DNA of 36,588 nt from an uncultured Frankiales bacterium (GCA_946479905.1 CAMLIA010000020.1:1-36588), one strand, 5' to 3'; shown: positions 6,866 to 18,053, numbered from the stretch's first letter. Notes: a model not told the origin generated them from the sequence alone. A program made the numbers and translations.

Positions 6866-7831
6866 ATGCACCGCATCACGCGCGCCTGGCACGCCCTGCC
6901 TGTGCTGCTCGTGTGCGCGGCGCTGGCCGCCACGAGTCTCGGCTCGGCGTCCGGCGGGGGAGCCCGGGACCCCGCGCGGGCGGTGCTGGCCGCGGCGAGG
7001 GGCCACCTCGGCGACGGGTACGTGTGGGGCGGGACGGGGCCCCGGGCGTTCGACTGCTCGGGTCTGATGCTGATGCTGTGGAGCAGGAGCGGCCACGTGC
7101 GGCACATGCCGCGCACGGCGGCGCAGCAGCAGGCCTGGGCCGTCCCGATCCCGCTGGAGCAGGCCCGTCCCGGCGACCTCGTCTTCTTCGGGGACCCCGT
7201 CACCCACGTCGGGCTGGTGATCGGGCGGCTGCACGGCGTGCTGCAGATGATCGACGCGTCCGCCTCGCACCACGGCGTGGTCCGGCGCACGGTCTGGCGC
7301 AGCGGCGTGGTGCGCTTCGGCCGCGTCCCGCGACCCGGGATGCCGCGGGTGCGCCCCTGGCACCACCCCGCCCCTCGCCCCGCCCCTCGCCCCGCCCCCC
7401 GGCCGGCGGCGACGCCGGCGGCCCCGCTGGTCTCGCCCCGCGACCCGGCCCTGCACGGCCGCCGGCCGCTGAGCGGGCTCTCGCGCCGACCGGCCGCGCC
7501 GACCGCGAGGATGCAGAGGTACGTGCGGCTGGCCCGCGGACAGGTCGGCGCCCGCGGCTGGAGCGACGACGCCCTCGCGACGGCGCTGTGGCACCGCGCG
7601 GGCGGGGCCGCGTCGCCGGCCAGCCGGACCGCCATCCGGAACCGCACGTCGCGGGTCCTGCTGCGGGCCGCCCGCCCCGGCGACCTGGTGCTCTACCCGG
7701 CGCCGAGCGGCCATGTGGGCATCTACGTCGGCGGCGGCTGGATGGTCGACGCGTCCCGGTCGCTCGGGAAGGTGACGCTCCGCCCGGTGTGGGCGGCCCC
7801 CGGCGTACAGCTCGTGCGCTGGACCCGGTGA
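6866..7831 (+). CDS. Secreted NlpC/P60 family peptidoglycan hydrolase with a second, degenerate NlpC/P60-like domain
   Basis: A 321-residue exported protein. It has a signal peptide (MHRITRAWHALPVLLVCAAL, cleavage near ATSLGSASG). NlpC/P60 domain 1 covers roughly residues 35-160: YVWGGTGPRAFDCSGL carries the catalytic Cys64 and DPVTHVGLVIG carries His114. An APRPAPRPAPRP linker follows. A second region (about 215-321) keeps the same fold landmarks: QVGARGW.., RAARPGDLVLY and SGHVGIYVGGGWMVDAS. Where DCSGL should be it reads DDALATALW, so there is no nucleophilic Cys. Domain 1 should cleave stem-peptide bonds; domain 2 is probably a binding or pseudo-enzyme module. ATG at 6866 is preceded by AGGAGG and starts a proper signal peptide; upstream in-frame starts are not supported. 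Confidence 0.9.
   Translation: MHRITRAWHALPVLLVCAALAATSLGSASGGGARDPARAVLAAARGHLGDGYVWGGTGPRAFDCSGLMLMLWSRSGHVRHMPRTAAQQQAWAVPIPLEQARPGDLVFFGDPVTHVGLVIGRLHGVLQMIDASASHHGVVRRTVWRSGVVRFGRVPRPGMPRVRPWHHPAPRPAPRPAPRPAATPAAPLVSPRDPALHGRRPLSGLSRRPAAPTARMQRYVRLARGQVGARGWSDDALATALWHRAGGAASPASRTAIRNRTSRVLLRAARPGDLVLYPAPSGHVGIYVGGGWMVDASRSLGKVTLRPVWAAPGVQLVRWTR
7366..7402. repeat. C-rich tandem repeat encoding the Ala-Pro-Arg-Pro linker
   Basis: About two and a half copies of the 12-bp unit CCCCTCGCCCCG, the last one degenerate, encode the APRPAPRPAPRP linker between the two NlpC/P60-like domains. Such units may vary in number between strains by slippage. Confidence 0.7.
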
Positions 7832-7877
7832 CGGACACGGTGAGGACACGGTGACGCAACTCTCGCTGCGATCGTCA

Positions 7878-7893
7878 CCTACCGGCCGGTAGG
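7878..7893. promoter_or_regulatory. Perfect 16-bp palindrome, operator candidate
   Basis: CCTACCGGCCGGTAGG is a perfect palindrome 38 bp before the start of the propeller gene. Its right half supplies TAGG of a TAGGCT minus-10-like hexamer (7890-7895), so a bound repressor would block transcription. Palindromes of this shape are typical for TetR-family operators. No TetR gene lies in the window. Confidence 0.5.
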
Positions 7894-7930
7894 CTCCCGG
7901 CACCCCCAGCCTGACCTAGGAGCCCCCCAC

Positions 7931-9976
7931 GTGACCCGTGGCCGTCTGTTCGCTGCCCTCATCGGGGCGTCCTGCCTGCTCGTCGCCGGACTGGTCGCCA
8001 CCCCCGGCGCCTCCGCGGCGACCGCGCAGTCCTCCCTGGCCGTCCCGTCGACCCCGGGCAAGACCGCCGTCACCTGGTCGGGCACCGCGCCCTTCAACAA
8101 CAACCAGGACGGCCTGGTCTACGGCCAGCTCGGCCTCGACGACCCCAAGAACTCCTGCTCGACGAGCAACACGAGCCTCAACGACCAGCACACGGTCAAG
8201 GTCAGCTTCCCGTCCGGCCTCAGCAAGAGCTACGACACGCTCGTCCGCTTCACCATCAAGTGGACCGACACCGTCGGCGCCAACACGACCAACGACATGG
8301 CGCTCTACGTCTACGGCCCGGACGGCAAGCTCGTCGCGGCCAGCGACGGCAGCCAGGCCCAGGAGGGCATCAACGTCACCGACCGCACCGGCGGCGTCTA
8401 CACCGTGCTGGTCTGCGCGTTCCAGAACCTGCCGGAGGGCACGCCGTACACCGGGGCGGCGACGGCGTACACCGTCGTCCCGGCGCACTTCCCGAAGGCC
8501 ACCGGTGTCGTCGCGCCGACCTACCGGCAGTACGAGGCGCCGAAGGGGAAGTCCGACAACGCCGGCGAGCCGAGCATCGGTGCCAACTGGAAGAGCGGCA
8601 ACACGCTGTTCACCTCCAACACCGACGAGTACGTCGTGACCTTTAACGACACCCTCGGCACCTCGTCCTGGACGCTGGTGAACGACGACATCACGGACCC
8701 CTCGAACAAGATCAGCTTCGACCCGATCGGCTTCACCGACCACCAGACAGGCCGCACGATCGTCAGCCAGCTCTACCTGGCGTGCAGCGCAGCGGCGTAC
8801 AGCGACGACGACTTCGCGACGCTGGCCACCCCGCAGCAGGGCTGCGGCACCGGGCTGAACGGCTTCGACCACCAGACGTTCGGCGGCGGCGTGTACCCCG
8901 AGGGCAAGGGGCCGCTGCTCTCGTACCCGCACGCGGTCTACTACTGCTCCCAGGGCCAGGGCCTGGTGCTCGGCGGCGCGACCTGCGCGCGGAGCGACGA
9001 CGGCGGCATCACGTTCAACCCGCCGGTCGCGACGTGGACGACGCAGTGCTCCGGCATCCACGGCCACGTGCAGGTGAGCCCCAAGGACGGCACCGTCTAC
9101 CTGCCGAACTCCAAGTGCGGCGACAAGCAGGGCGTCGCGGTCTCCCGCGACGGCGGCGACACCTGGGTGGTCCGCACCATCCCGGACAGCATCGCGGGGG
9201 AGAGCGACCCCTACGTCGGTGTCGGCACCGACGGCACCCTGTACGTCAGCTACAGCGACGGCACCGGCCACGCCCGGGTGGCCGTCTCCCGTGACCACGG
9301 CGCGACGTTCGCCAAGAGCGTCGACGTCGGCACGCCGAAGGGTGTCCGCAACAGCGAGTTCGCCATGGTCGTCGCCGGCGACGGCGACCGCGCGACCGTC
9401 GCCTTCCTCGGGACGACGACGCCGGGCTCGACCCAGGCGGCGTCGTTCGGCAAGAACGCCGCCGGGGACACGTTCGTCGGCGGGGCGTGGCACCTGTACA
9501 TGGCCACGACCTACGACCGCGGCGCGACCTGGACGACCGTCGACGCCACCCCGCACGACCCCATCCAGCGGGGCTGCATCTGGAACTCCGGCGGCAGCAA
9601 CCCGTGCCGCAACCTGCTCGACTTCGACGCGGTCACCATCGACAAGACCGGCCGGGTCATGGTCGGGTACGCCGACGGCTGCGTGGGCCCGACCATCGAC
9701 CCCAAGAGCGACTGCGTGCTCAGCACCGACGTCTCCGCGAACAAGCTGGTCAACCACGGCGCGATCCTGCGCCAGATCAGCGGCAGGACGCTGTTCAAGG
9801 CCTACGACGCGACAGCGGGCGGCGTCACCGTGCCCCGCGGCACGCCCGGCACGAACAACAGCAGCGGCAAGGGCGGCAGCGGCCTGGCCGCGACCGGTGG
9901 TGCTCCGCTGCTCGCCCTCGCCGGGCTGCTCCTGCTCGGTGGCGGCGCGCTCTGGCTGCGCCGCCGCCGCGCCTGA
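7931..9976 (+). CDS. Secreted Asp-box beta-propeller (sialidase/BNR-like) protein with LAATG sortase signal
   Basis: A 681-residue exported protein. It has a signal peptide ending near PGASAATA, an N-terminal beta-rich domain (roughly 40-185, resembling a pre-peptidase C-terminal or jelly-roll domain), then a propeller region with Asp-box motifs SDDGGITF (about 355), SRDGGDTW (about 405), SRDHGATF (about 453) and TYDRGATW (about 527). It contains several cysteines, probably disulphides. The C-terminus has a Gly/Ser/Asn linker, LAATG (652-656), a hydrophobic helix and RRRR. LAxTG plus helix plus basic tail is the class E sortase signal of high-GC actinobacteria, so the protein is probably anchored to the cell wall. 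The Asp-box fold is secure; an enzymatic activity is not, since the usual sialidase Arg triad was not identified. The GTG start has AGGAG about 10 nt upstream. Confidence 0.85.
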   Translation: MTRGRLFAALIGASCLLVAGLVATPGASAATAQSSLAVPSTPGKTAVTWSGTAPFNNNQDGLVYGQLGLDDPKNSCSTSNTSLNDQHTVKVSFPSGLSKSYDTLVRFTIKWTDTVGANTTNDMALYVYGPDGKLVAASDGSQAQEGINVTDRTGGVYTVLVCAFQNLPEGTPYTGAATAYTVVPAHFPKATGVVAPTYRQYEAPKGKSDNAGEPSIGANWKSGNTLFTSNTDEYVVTFNDTLGTSSWTLVNDDITDPSNKISFDPIGFTDHQTGRTIVSQLYLACSAAAYSDDDFATLATPQQGCGTGLNGFDHQTFGGGVYPEGKGPLLSYPHAVYYCSQGQGLVLGGATCARSDDGGITFNPPVATWTTQCSGIHGHVQVSPKDGTVYLPNSKCGDKQGVAVSRDGGDTWVVRTIPDSIAGESDPYVGVGTDGTLYVSYSDGTGHARVAVSRDHGATFAKSVDVGTPKGVRNSEFAMVVAGDGDRATVAFLGTTTPGSTQAASFGKNAAGDTFVGGAWHLYMATTYDRGATWTTVDATPHDPIQRGCIWNSGGSNPCRNLLDFDAVTIDKTGRVMVGYADGCVGPTIDPKSDCVLSTDVSANKLVNHGAILRQISGRTLFKAYDATAGGVTVPRGTPGTNNSSGKGGSGLAATGGAPLLALAGLLLLGGGALWLRRRRA

Positions 9977-10048
9977 TTGGCAGGAATCCTCCGCCGGTCA
10001 GCAGTCCTGCCAGCGGCCGTCGCTGCGGCTCCGTGCTGGAGTGACCGC

Positions 10049-10582
10049 ATGACGATCGTTCCCGACACCAAGGACTGGACCTGGGTGCTCACGCGCCCCT
10101 GCCCGGAGTGCGGCTTCGACGCGGGTGCGCTCTCGCGGTACGACGTCCCGCGCCGGCTCCGTGCGGCTGCCGCCGACCTGACCCGGGCCCTGGCCGCGCC
10201 GGACCCCGACCGCCGTCCGGCGCCGGCGGTCTGGTCGCCCTTGGAGTACTCCTGCCACGTGCGGGACGTCTTTCGTGTCTTCCTCGCGCGGCTGGAGCGG
10301 ATGCTGGCCGAGGACGACCCAGTGTTCGCGAACTGGGACCAGGACCGCACGGCCGTCGAGGACGACTACGCCGCGCAGGACCCCGCCGTCGTCTCCGGCG
10401 AGCTCCGGGCTGCTGCTGACACCCTCGCCGACCGGTTCGCCGGGCTGCCGGACGACGCGTGGCAGCGGCCCGGCCGGCGCAGCGACGGCGCGGTGTTCAC
10501 GGTGACGACCTTCAGCCAGTACCTCGTGCACGATCCCGAGCACCACGTCTGGGACGTCCGGAGCCGAGCAGCTGACGCGTGA
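10049..10582 (+). CDS. DinB-fold family protein
   Basis: A 177-residue soluble protein of the DinB/YfiT-like four-helix superfamily. It starts with the WTWVLTRPCPECGFDAG segment typical of one actinobacterial subgroup. The three expected metal-binding histidines can be placed: one in EYSCHVRDVFRVF and two in LVHDPEHHVWDV near the C-terminus. Related proteins are thiol-dependent (mycothiol or bacillithiol) transferases or metal-binding proteins of unknown substrate. It is a single gene, 72 bp after the propeller gene and 148 bp before the VWA gene, with dif in the downstream gap. Confidence 0.85.
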   Translation: MTIVPDTKDWTWVLTRPCPECGFDAGALSRYDVPRRLRAAAADLTRALAAPDPDRRPAPAVWSPLEYSCHVRDVFRVFLARLERMLAEDDPVFANWDQDRTAVEDDYAAQDPAVVSGELRAAADTLADRFAGLPDDAWQRPGRRSDGAVFTVTTFSQYLVHDPEHHVWDVRSRAADA

Positions 10583-10622
10583 CCTCCCGCCGCCTCCCTG
10601 GTCCGCCACGTGGGGTTCTCAG

Positions 10623-10650
10623 TTCGCCGATAATCGACATTATGTCAAGT
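10623..10650. other. dif: dif site (XerC/XerD chromosome dimer resolution site), replication terminus
   Basis: The 28 bp read TTCGCCGATAAT, then CG, then ACATTATGTCAAGT. They agree at every position with the actinobacterial dif consensus as I recall it (TTCRCCGATAAT, two variable bases, ACATTATGTCAAGT). The core is the inverted repeat ATAAT-CGAC-ATTAT. The site stands in a 148-bp intergenic gap and is far more AT-rich than its surroundings. Gene orientation changes from mainly rightward to mainly leftward about 3 kb further on, as expected near a terminus. No second copy was seen in the window. Confidence 0.9.
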
Positions 10651-10730
10651 CGGGGTGGCGCGCCTGCACCAACCGCTCCCGAGGTGTGAGGATGGTCCCT
10701 CACGGATGAAGGGGCCGGTGGGAGAGCATC

Positions 10731-12536
10731 GTGGCGCAGGGCACGAGACGAGCTCCGCTCGTGATCGCAGGCATCGTCGGGCTGGCCCTGATCATCGGGG
10801 TGAAGCTGCTGGCCGGCGGCGGCGGTGACAAGGGCACGGGCGGCACGACCACCGGTGCGGCGCCGCTGAGCAGGGACTGCACGACGGTGCACCTGACGGC
10901 GTCGTCGGAGAAGGCGGCGCTGCTCACCCAGATCGCCAAGGACTGGAACGGCACCAAGGTGGACGGCCAGTGCGCCCAGGTGTCCGTGGTGAGCAAGGCC
11001 AGCGGCGGGGCCGCCGAGGCGCTGGCCCGCGGGTGGAACGAGGCCGTCGACGGGCCGCGCCCGGACGTGTGGTCCCCCGCCGCCTCGTCCTGGACCCAGC
11101 TGCTGCGGCAGAGGACCACCGCCGCCGACAAGCCCGACCTCATCGGCGCCGATCGGCTGCCGTCCATCGCGAACACCCCGCTCGTCATCGCCATGCCCAA
11201 GCCGATGGCCGTCGCGCTGGGGTGGCCGAAGAAGGCGCTGGGCTGGGGCGACGTCTACAAGCTGGCCCAGGACAAGGCCGGCTGGAAGAGCGTGGGCCAG
11301 CCCTACGGCGCGTTCACCCTGGGCAAGACCAACCCCAACTTCTCCACCTCCGGGCTGAACGCCACCATCGGCACCTACGTCGCGGCCACGGGGACCTCGA
11401 GCGACCTGACGCTCGCCAACCTCCAGGACCCCAAGGTGCAGGCCTACGCCAAGGCGGTGGAGAGCGCCGTCGTGCACTACGGGGACACCACACTGACCTT
11501 CCTGTCCAACCTGCAGAAGGCGGACGACCACGGCCAGGGGCTCAGCTACATCAGCGCCGTGGCGGTGGAGGAGAAGTCGGTATGGGACTACAACCAGGGC
11601 AACCCGACGGGCGACCCCACCACCCTCGGCAAGCACGCCAAGCCCCACACCCCTCTCGTCGCGATCTACCCGAAGGAGGGGACGCTGCTCAGCGACTCCC
11701 CTTACGCGGTGCTGAAGGCCGACTGGGTCACCGACAAGGTGCGGGCGGCGGCCGCCGCGTTCCTCAAGGAGCTGCAGGGCAAGAAGGCACAGCAGCGGTT
11801 CGCCGACGCAGCGTTCCGTGACAGCAGCGACCGGCCTGGCGACCTCATCACCCAGGACAACGGCCTGCTCCCCCACCAACCCACCCTGGTGCTCTCTCCC
11901 CCGGCGCCGAAGGTCCTCGCCCAGGTGGAGGCGCTCTGGAACGCCCAGCGCAAGCCGGCCCGGGTGCTGCTCGTCATCGACACGTCCGGCTCGATGGGCG
12001 ACGACGCGGGCAACGGCAGCAGCAAGCTCGACACCGCGAAGCGGGCGGCCCTGCGCGCCCTCGACCAGTTCGGCCCCAACGACGACGTCGCCCTCTGGTC
12101 GTTCTCGACGCGGCTCGGCGACGACCCCGAGCCCTACCGCGCGCTGGTGCCCTTCCGGACCATCGGCGCCAACAAGTCGGCCCTGCGGGCAGCCATCTCG
12201 GGCCTGTCCCCCCAGGGCGGCACCGCGCTGTACACCAGCGCCGGCGCCGCGTACGACAGCATGGCGGGCCAGGTGTCGAGTGCCTCCATCAGTGCCGTCG
12301 TCTTCCTCACCGACGGGCGCAACGAGGACACCAACAACGACCTCGGCGCCCTGATCCAGAAGCTCTCCCCCGAGGACACGTCGAAGTCGGTGCGCTTCTT
12401 CCCCATCGGGTACGGCCGGGACGCCGACCTCCCCACCCTGACGCGGATCGCCGAGGCGGCCCGGGGCGCGGCCTACAACGCCTCGGACCCGGCATCGATC
12501 GACAAGGTCTTCACCTCCGTGCTCTCGAACTTCTGA
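10731..12536 (+). CDS. Membrane-anchored substrate-binding and VWA domain fusion protein
   Basis: A 601-residue protein. The N-terminus has one hydrophobic helix (about residues 9-27) and a Gly/Thr-rich linker, so the bulk is outside the membrane. Residues 45-400 resemble a periplasmic solute-binding protein fold (type II) with SVVSKASGGAAEALARGWNE and RPDVWSPAASSW. Residues 410-601 form a von Willebrand factor A domain with the MIDAS motif DTSGSMGDD, a TALYTS threonine loop and FLTDGRNEDT. The VWA fold binds a metal and a protein ligand; the solute-binding half probably senses or sequesters an unknown ligand. The architecture is known in actinobacteria but its role is not established. GTG at 10731 has GGGAG a few bases upstream. 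The next gene follows after 7 bp. Confidence 0.85.
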   Translation: MAQGTRRAPLVIAGIVGLALIIGVKLLAGGGGDKGTGGTTTGAAPLSRDCTTVHLTASSEKAALLTQIAKDWNGTKVDGQCAQVSVVSKASGGAAEALARGWNEAVDGPRPDVWSPAASSWTQLLRQRTTAADKPDLIGADRLPSIANTPLVIAMPKPMAVALGWPKKALGWGDVYKLAQDKAGWKSVGQPYGAFTLGKTNPNFSTSGLNATIGTYVAATGTSSDLTLANLQDPKVQAYAKAVESAVVHYGDTTLTFLSNLQKADDHGQGLSYISAVAVEEKSVWDYNQGNPTGDPTTLGKHAKPHTPLVAIYPKEGTLLSDSPYAVLKADWVTDKVRAAAAAFLKELQGKKAQQRFADAAFRDSSDRPGDLITQDNGLLPHQPTLVLSPPAPKVLAQVEALWNAQRKPARVLLVIDTSGSMGDDAGNGSSKLDTAKRAALRALDQFGPNDDVALWSFSTRLGDDPEPYRALVPFRTIGANKSALRAAISGLSPQGGTALYTSAGAAYDSMAGQVSSASISAVVFLTDGRNEDTNNDLGALIQKLSPEDTSKSVRFFPIGYGRDADLPTLTRIAEAARGAAYNASDPASIDKVFTSVLSNF

Positions 12537-12543
12537 CCGGCGC

Positions 12544-13317
12544 ATGGGCCGACTGCGCGAGGAGCTGCGGGACCCCTGGGGTGCCGTCGTGGCCGGCATC
12601 GCCGGCGGGGTGTCGTGGGCGGCGGCGGGCGTCATCGCCGCCGGGGTCCCGCCCGTCGCGCTCGGCATCGGCATCGGTGCCGCGGTGTACGGCGTGAAGG
12701 TCGCCGTCGGCGCGCTGACCCGCAGTCCGCACGACGTCGAGCTGCCGCCACCGGCCCGGCCGCGCTACGGGACGCCCGCCTTCGAGTGGCTGAAGCGGGC
12801 GGAAGCGGCGACCCGCAGCCTCGAGGAGATGGGCCGGCACGCGGGCAGCGCGACGGCGACGGACGTGGCGGTGCAGCGGGCGGCCGAGGAGGCCCGCGGC
12901 ATCCTCACCGACATGCAGCGCCTCGGGGGTCAGGCGGCCGCGGTGATGGCGGCGATGTCGCGCGTCGACGCCCCCGGGCTCGACGAGGAGGCGGCCCGGC
13001 TGCAGGCCGCCGCGTCCCAGGCTCCCGGGGACGCGTCGGCGCAGGCGTCGTACCAGGCGTCGCGCGACCGGCTCGCTGTCCGGGACCGGCTGCAGCAGGC
13101 GGGCCAGGCGCTGGACGGCCGGCTGCAGGCCTCGGCGCTGGGGCTCGAGGGGCTGGTCGCGCGGGTCGCGGAGCTGTCGGCCACCGCGAACTCGGTCGGC
13201 CAGGTCGACCCCACGCCGCAGGACCTCGCGCAGCTCACGACCGAGCTCGACGGGCTGCGCATCGGCCTCGCCGACGTGGAGCAGGTCGCCCGCAAGGCGC
13301 TCGGCGCAGCCGGGTGA
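12544..13317 (+). CDS. Membrane-anchored coiled-coil protein of unknown function
   Basis: 257 residues with no family I recognise. The first 60 residues carry a hydrophobic, Gly/Ala/Val-rich hairpin (WGAVVAGIAGGVSWAAAG and VALGIGIGAAVYGVKVAVGAL) that could make two membrane passes. The rest is highly charged, Ala/Gln/Glu/Arg-rich and predicted helical, probably coiled-coil, with no catalytic motif. It starts 7 bp after the VWA gene and ends in a GTGA overlap with the HAD gene, so the three form an operon. A scaffold partner of the VWA protein is a reasonable guess from context only. Confidence 0.75.
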   Translation: MGRLREELRDPWGAVVAGIAGGVSWAAAGVIAAGVPPVALGIGIGAAVYGVKVAVGALTRSPHDVELPPPARPRYGTPAFEWLKRAEAATRSLEEMGRHAGSATATDVAVQRAAEEARGILTDMQRLGGQAAAVMAAMSRVDAPGLDEEAARLQAAASQAPGDASAQASYQASRDRLAVRDRLQQAGQALDGRLQASALGLEGLVARVAELSATANSVGQVDPTPQDLAQLTTELDGLRIGLADVEQVARKALGAAG

Positions 13318-13802
13318 CGGCTGCCGCGCGACCCGTCGCGGTCTTCGACATCGACGGCGTGCTCGCGGACGTCGGGCACCGGGTGCACCACCTCGAGGGC
13401 CGGCGCAAGGACTGGTCAGCCTTCTTCCGCGAGGCACCGCACGACGGTGTCCACGACGAGGGCCGGTCGCTGGCGCAGGAAGCCGCCAAGGACTGCGACA
13501 TCGCCTACGTCACGGGCCGCCCGGAGTGGTGCCGCGCCGACACCGAGCGCTGGCTGCAGCGCCACGACCTGCCGCCGGGTCGGCTGCTGATGCGCCGCAA
13601 CGGCGACCACCGCCCCGCCGCCCAGGCCAAGCTGCAGCTGCTGCGGGACCTCGCGAGGGAGCGGACCGTCGCGGTGGCGGTCGACGACGACCTGGACGTG
13701 TGCGACGCCTACGAGCAGGCGGGCTTCTCGGTGCTGCGGGCGGGATGGGCGCCGCGCTCCGACACCCTGCACCGGGCTCAGGAGGAGGACGGCCGGACCT
13801 GA
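13314..13802 (+). CDS. HAD-superfamily phosphatase (polynucleotide kinase 3-prime-phosphatase-like)
   Basis: A 162-residue HAD hydrolase. Motif I is VFDIDGVLAD (two catalytic aspartates near residues 10-12), motif II lies in YVTGRPEWCRADTERWL, a basic RNGDHRPAAQAK segment supplies the motif III Lys, and VAVDDDLDVCDAYEQAG is motif IV. The arrangement resembles the phosphatase domain of polynucleotide kinase/phosphatase and its stand-alone relatives. The nucleic-acid substrate is a guess; acid phosphatase or nucleotidase activity is equally possible. The GTG start overlaps the preceding stop by 4 bp (GTGA). Its end overlaps the convergent pabB gene by 25 bp. Confidence 0.85.
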   Translation: MTAAARPVAVFDIDGVLADVGHRVHHLEGRRKDWSAFFREAPHDGVHDEGRSLAQEAAKDCDIAYVTGRPEWCRADTERWLQRHDLPPGRLLMRRNGDHRPAAQAKLQLLRDLARERTVAVAVDDDLDVCDAYEQAGFSVLRAGWAPRSDTLHRAQEEDGRT

Positions 13803-14896
13803 GCCAGCGCGGCGAGCACGGGCGCCGCCTTGGCGTGCGCCTCCCGGACCTCGCCGGCGGGGTCGCTCCCCCAGGTGATCCCGCCCCCGGCCCACAGGTG
13901 CACCTGGCCGTCCGCGAGCGCGACGGTCCGGATGCTCAGCCCGACGTCCATGCCGCCCGGCCACACGAAGCCGAAGGCCCCCATGCTGACGCCGCGACCG
14001 ACCGGCTCGAGGTCTGCGAGCAACCGGCAGGCGGCGTGCTTCGGGGCGCCGGTGACCGACCCCCCGGGCAGCACCGCGTGCAGCACGTCCGTCACCGTCA
14101 CCCCCGCCGCCAGCTCCCCCGCCACGGTGGACGCGGCGTGCCACAGCCCGTTCCACTCCGAGGTGGCGTAGAGCTGCTCGACGACCACCGAGCCCGGCAC
14201 CGTCACCCGCGCCAGGTCGTTGCGCTCCAGGTCGACGATCATGACGTGCTCGGCCCGGTCCTTCGCGCTGCTCCGCAGCGCCCGCTCGTCGCGGTCGGTG
14301 CCCTTGATGGGCACAGTGGTGACCCGTGAACCGGTCACCCGGACGAGCTGCTCCGGGGAGGCGCTCGCGACGACCCAGCCGTCCCCGGCGAGCACGCCGG
14401 CGTACCCGGCGCCGGGGAGGTCGGCGACCGCACCGGCCAGGGCGAACGGGTCCCCCTGGAAGTCCGCGCAGCGGTGGCCGACGACGTTGGCCTGGTAGAC
14501 GTCGCCCCGGGCGATCGCCTGGCGCACCTGCTCCACGGCCGACGCGTGCGCCTCGTCGGACCAGCTCAGCCGCCACGGTCCCAGCGCGGCGCCTCGGGTC
14601 TCCCGCCGCGTGCCCGCGCCGCGCCGGTAGGCGACCGCGACCACCTCCGGCACCGCGACCGGGCTCGGGCGGCCCTCGGGCACCCCGCCGAGGCGGGCGC
14701 AGCCGACGGCGCCGACCAGCAGCCCGACCGCTGTGTCGCCCCGCTGCGTCACGGGCTCGCCGCCGAGGCCGTGCGCCTCGAGGAACCCGGCCAGCCGACC
14801 CGGGTCGTCGCCCTCCCAGCGGTCGACCTCCACGAGCCCCGTCTGCCAGGGCTCGGGCCGGCCGGGGAAGCGCTCTGTGTCCACAGCGTTACCCAA
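13778..14896 (-). CDS. pabB: Aminodeoxychorismate synthase component I (chorismate-binding enzyme)
   Basis: A 372-residue chorismate-utilising enzyme. With an amidotransferase subunit it converts chorismate to 4-amino-4-deoxychorismate for folate. Motifs of the chorismate-binding domain are GDVYQANVVG, PIKGTDRDE, IVDLERNDLARV, LPGGSVTGAPK and WAGGGITWGSDP. PIKGT, where the Lys distinguishes PabB from anthranilate synthase (usually PIAGT), and YQAN favour PabB over TrpE. It is shorter than TrpE (about 500 residues) because the N-terminal subdomain is reduced. No pabA glutaminase or pabC lies beside it. The TTG at 14896 is the longest start; a GTG at 14884 is an equally plausible alternative, and neither has a clear ribosome site. 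Confidence 0.88.
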   Translation of the reverse strand: MGNAVDTERFPGRPEPWQTGLVEVDRWEGDDPGRLAGFLEAHGLGGEPVTQRGDTAVGLLVGAVGCARLGGVPEGRPSPVAVPEVVAVAYRRGAGTRRETRGAALGPWRLSWSDEAHASAVEQVRQAIARGDVYQANVVGHRCADFQGDPFALAGAVADLPGAGYAGVLAGDGWVVASASPEQLVRVTGSRVTTVPIKGTDRDERALRSSAKDRAEHVMIVDLERNDLARVTVPGSVVVEQLYATSEWNGLWHAASTVAGELAAGVTVTDVLHAVLPGGSVTGAPKHAACRLLADLEPVGRGVSMGAFGFVWPGGMDVGLSIRTVALADGQVHLWAGGGITWGSDPAGEVREAHAKAAPVLAALAQVRPSSS

Positions 14897-15023
14897 AGCG
14901 GCTGACGCTCGTTGGCTTCAGTGGGAGCGTGTGACGACCGACACACCTAGCAGGAACATCACCGCAGACCCAGAAGCAGCACCGACAGAAGCACCGACCT
15001 CGAACCCAGATCCGAGAACGAAC

Positions 15024-15230
15024 ATGAGCACCAGGATGTGCACGCACTTCCCGCCCTGCCCCTCGGCCGACGCGCCGGACCACGACGCGGCGCGCGTCGT
15101 GAGCGCGCACCCCGAGCAGGGCTGGAACCTCCTCTGCAACGGCGTCGTCGTGTTCGACGACACCGGTGAGCTGCTCCCCGACCGCCAGGTCGTGGCGCCT
15201 CACCGTCCCGCCTGCAAGCGCGTGGCCTGA
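15024..15230 (+). CDS. DUF5999 family small protein
   Basis: A 68-residue protein containing the conserved core MCTHFPPCPSADA, VSAHPEQGWNLLCNG and FDDTGELLPD, known from Streptomyces and relatives; function unknown. Two Cys in the first 13 core residues and one in the middle could bind metal. ATG 15024 (MSTRMCTH) is chosen; ATG 15036, where most homologues begin, is an alternative. A GTG at 14931 with GGGAG upstream would add 31 residues, but that stretch uses rare codons (AGA, GAT, CCA, GCA) unlike the rest and is probably leader. It is the only + strand gene right of 13.8 kb and ends 6 bp from the gcvP stop. Confidence 0.8.
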   Translation: MSTRMCTHFPPCPSADAPDHDAARVVSAHPEQGWNLLCNGVVVFDDTGELLPDRQVVAPHRPACKRVA

Positions 15231-15236
15231 CCCGGC

Positions 15237-18053
<2,817 letters not shown>

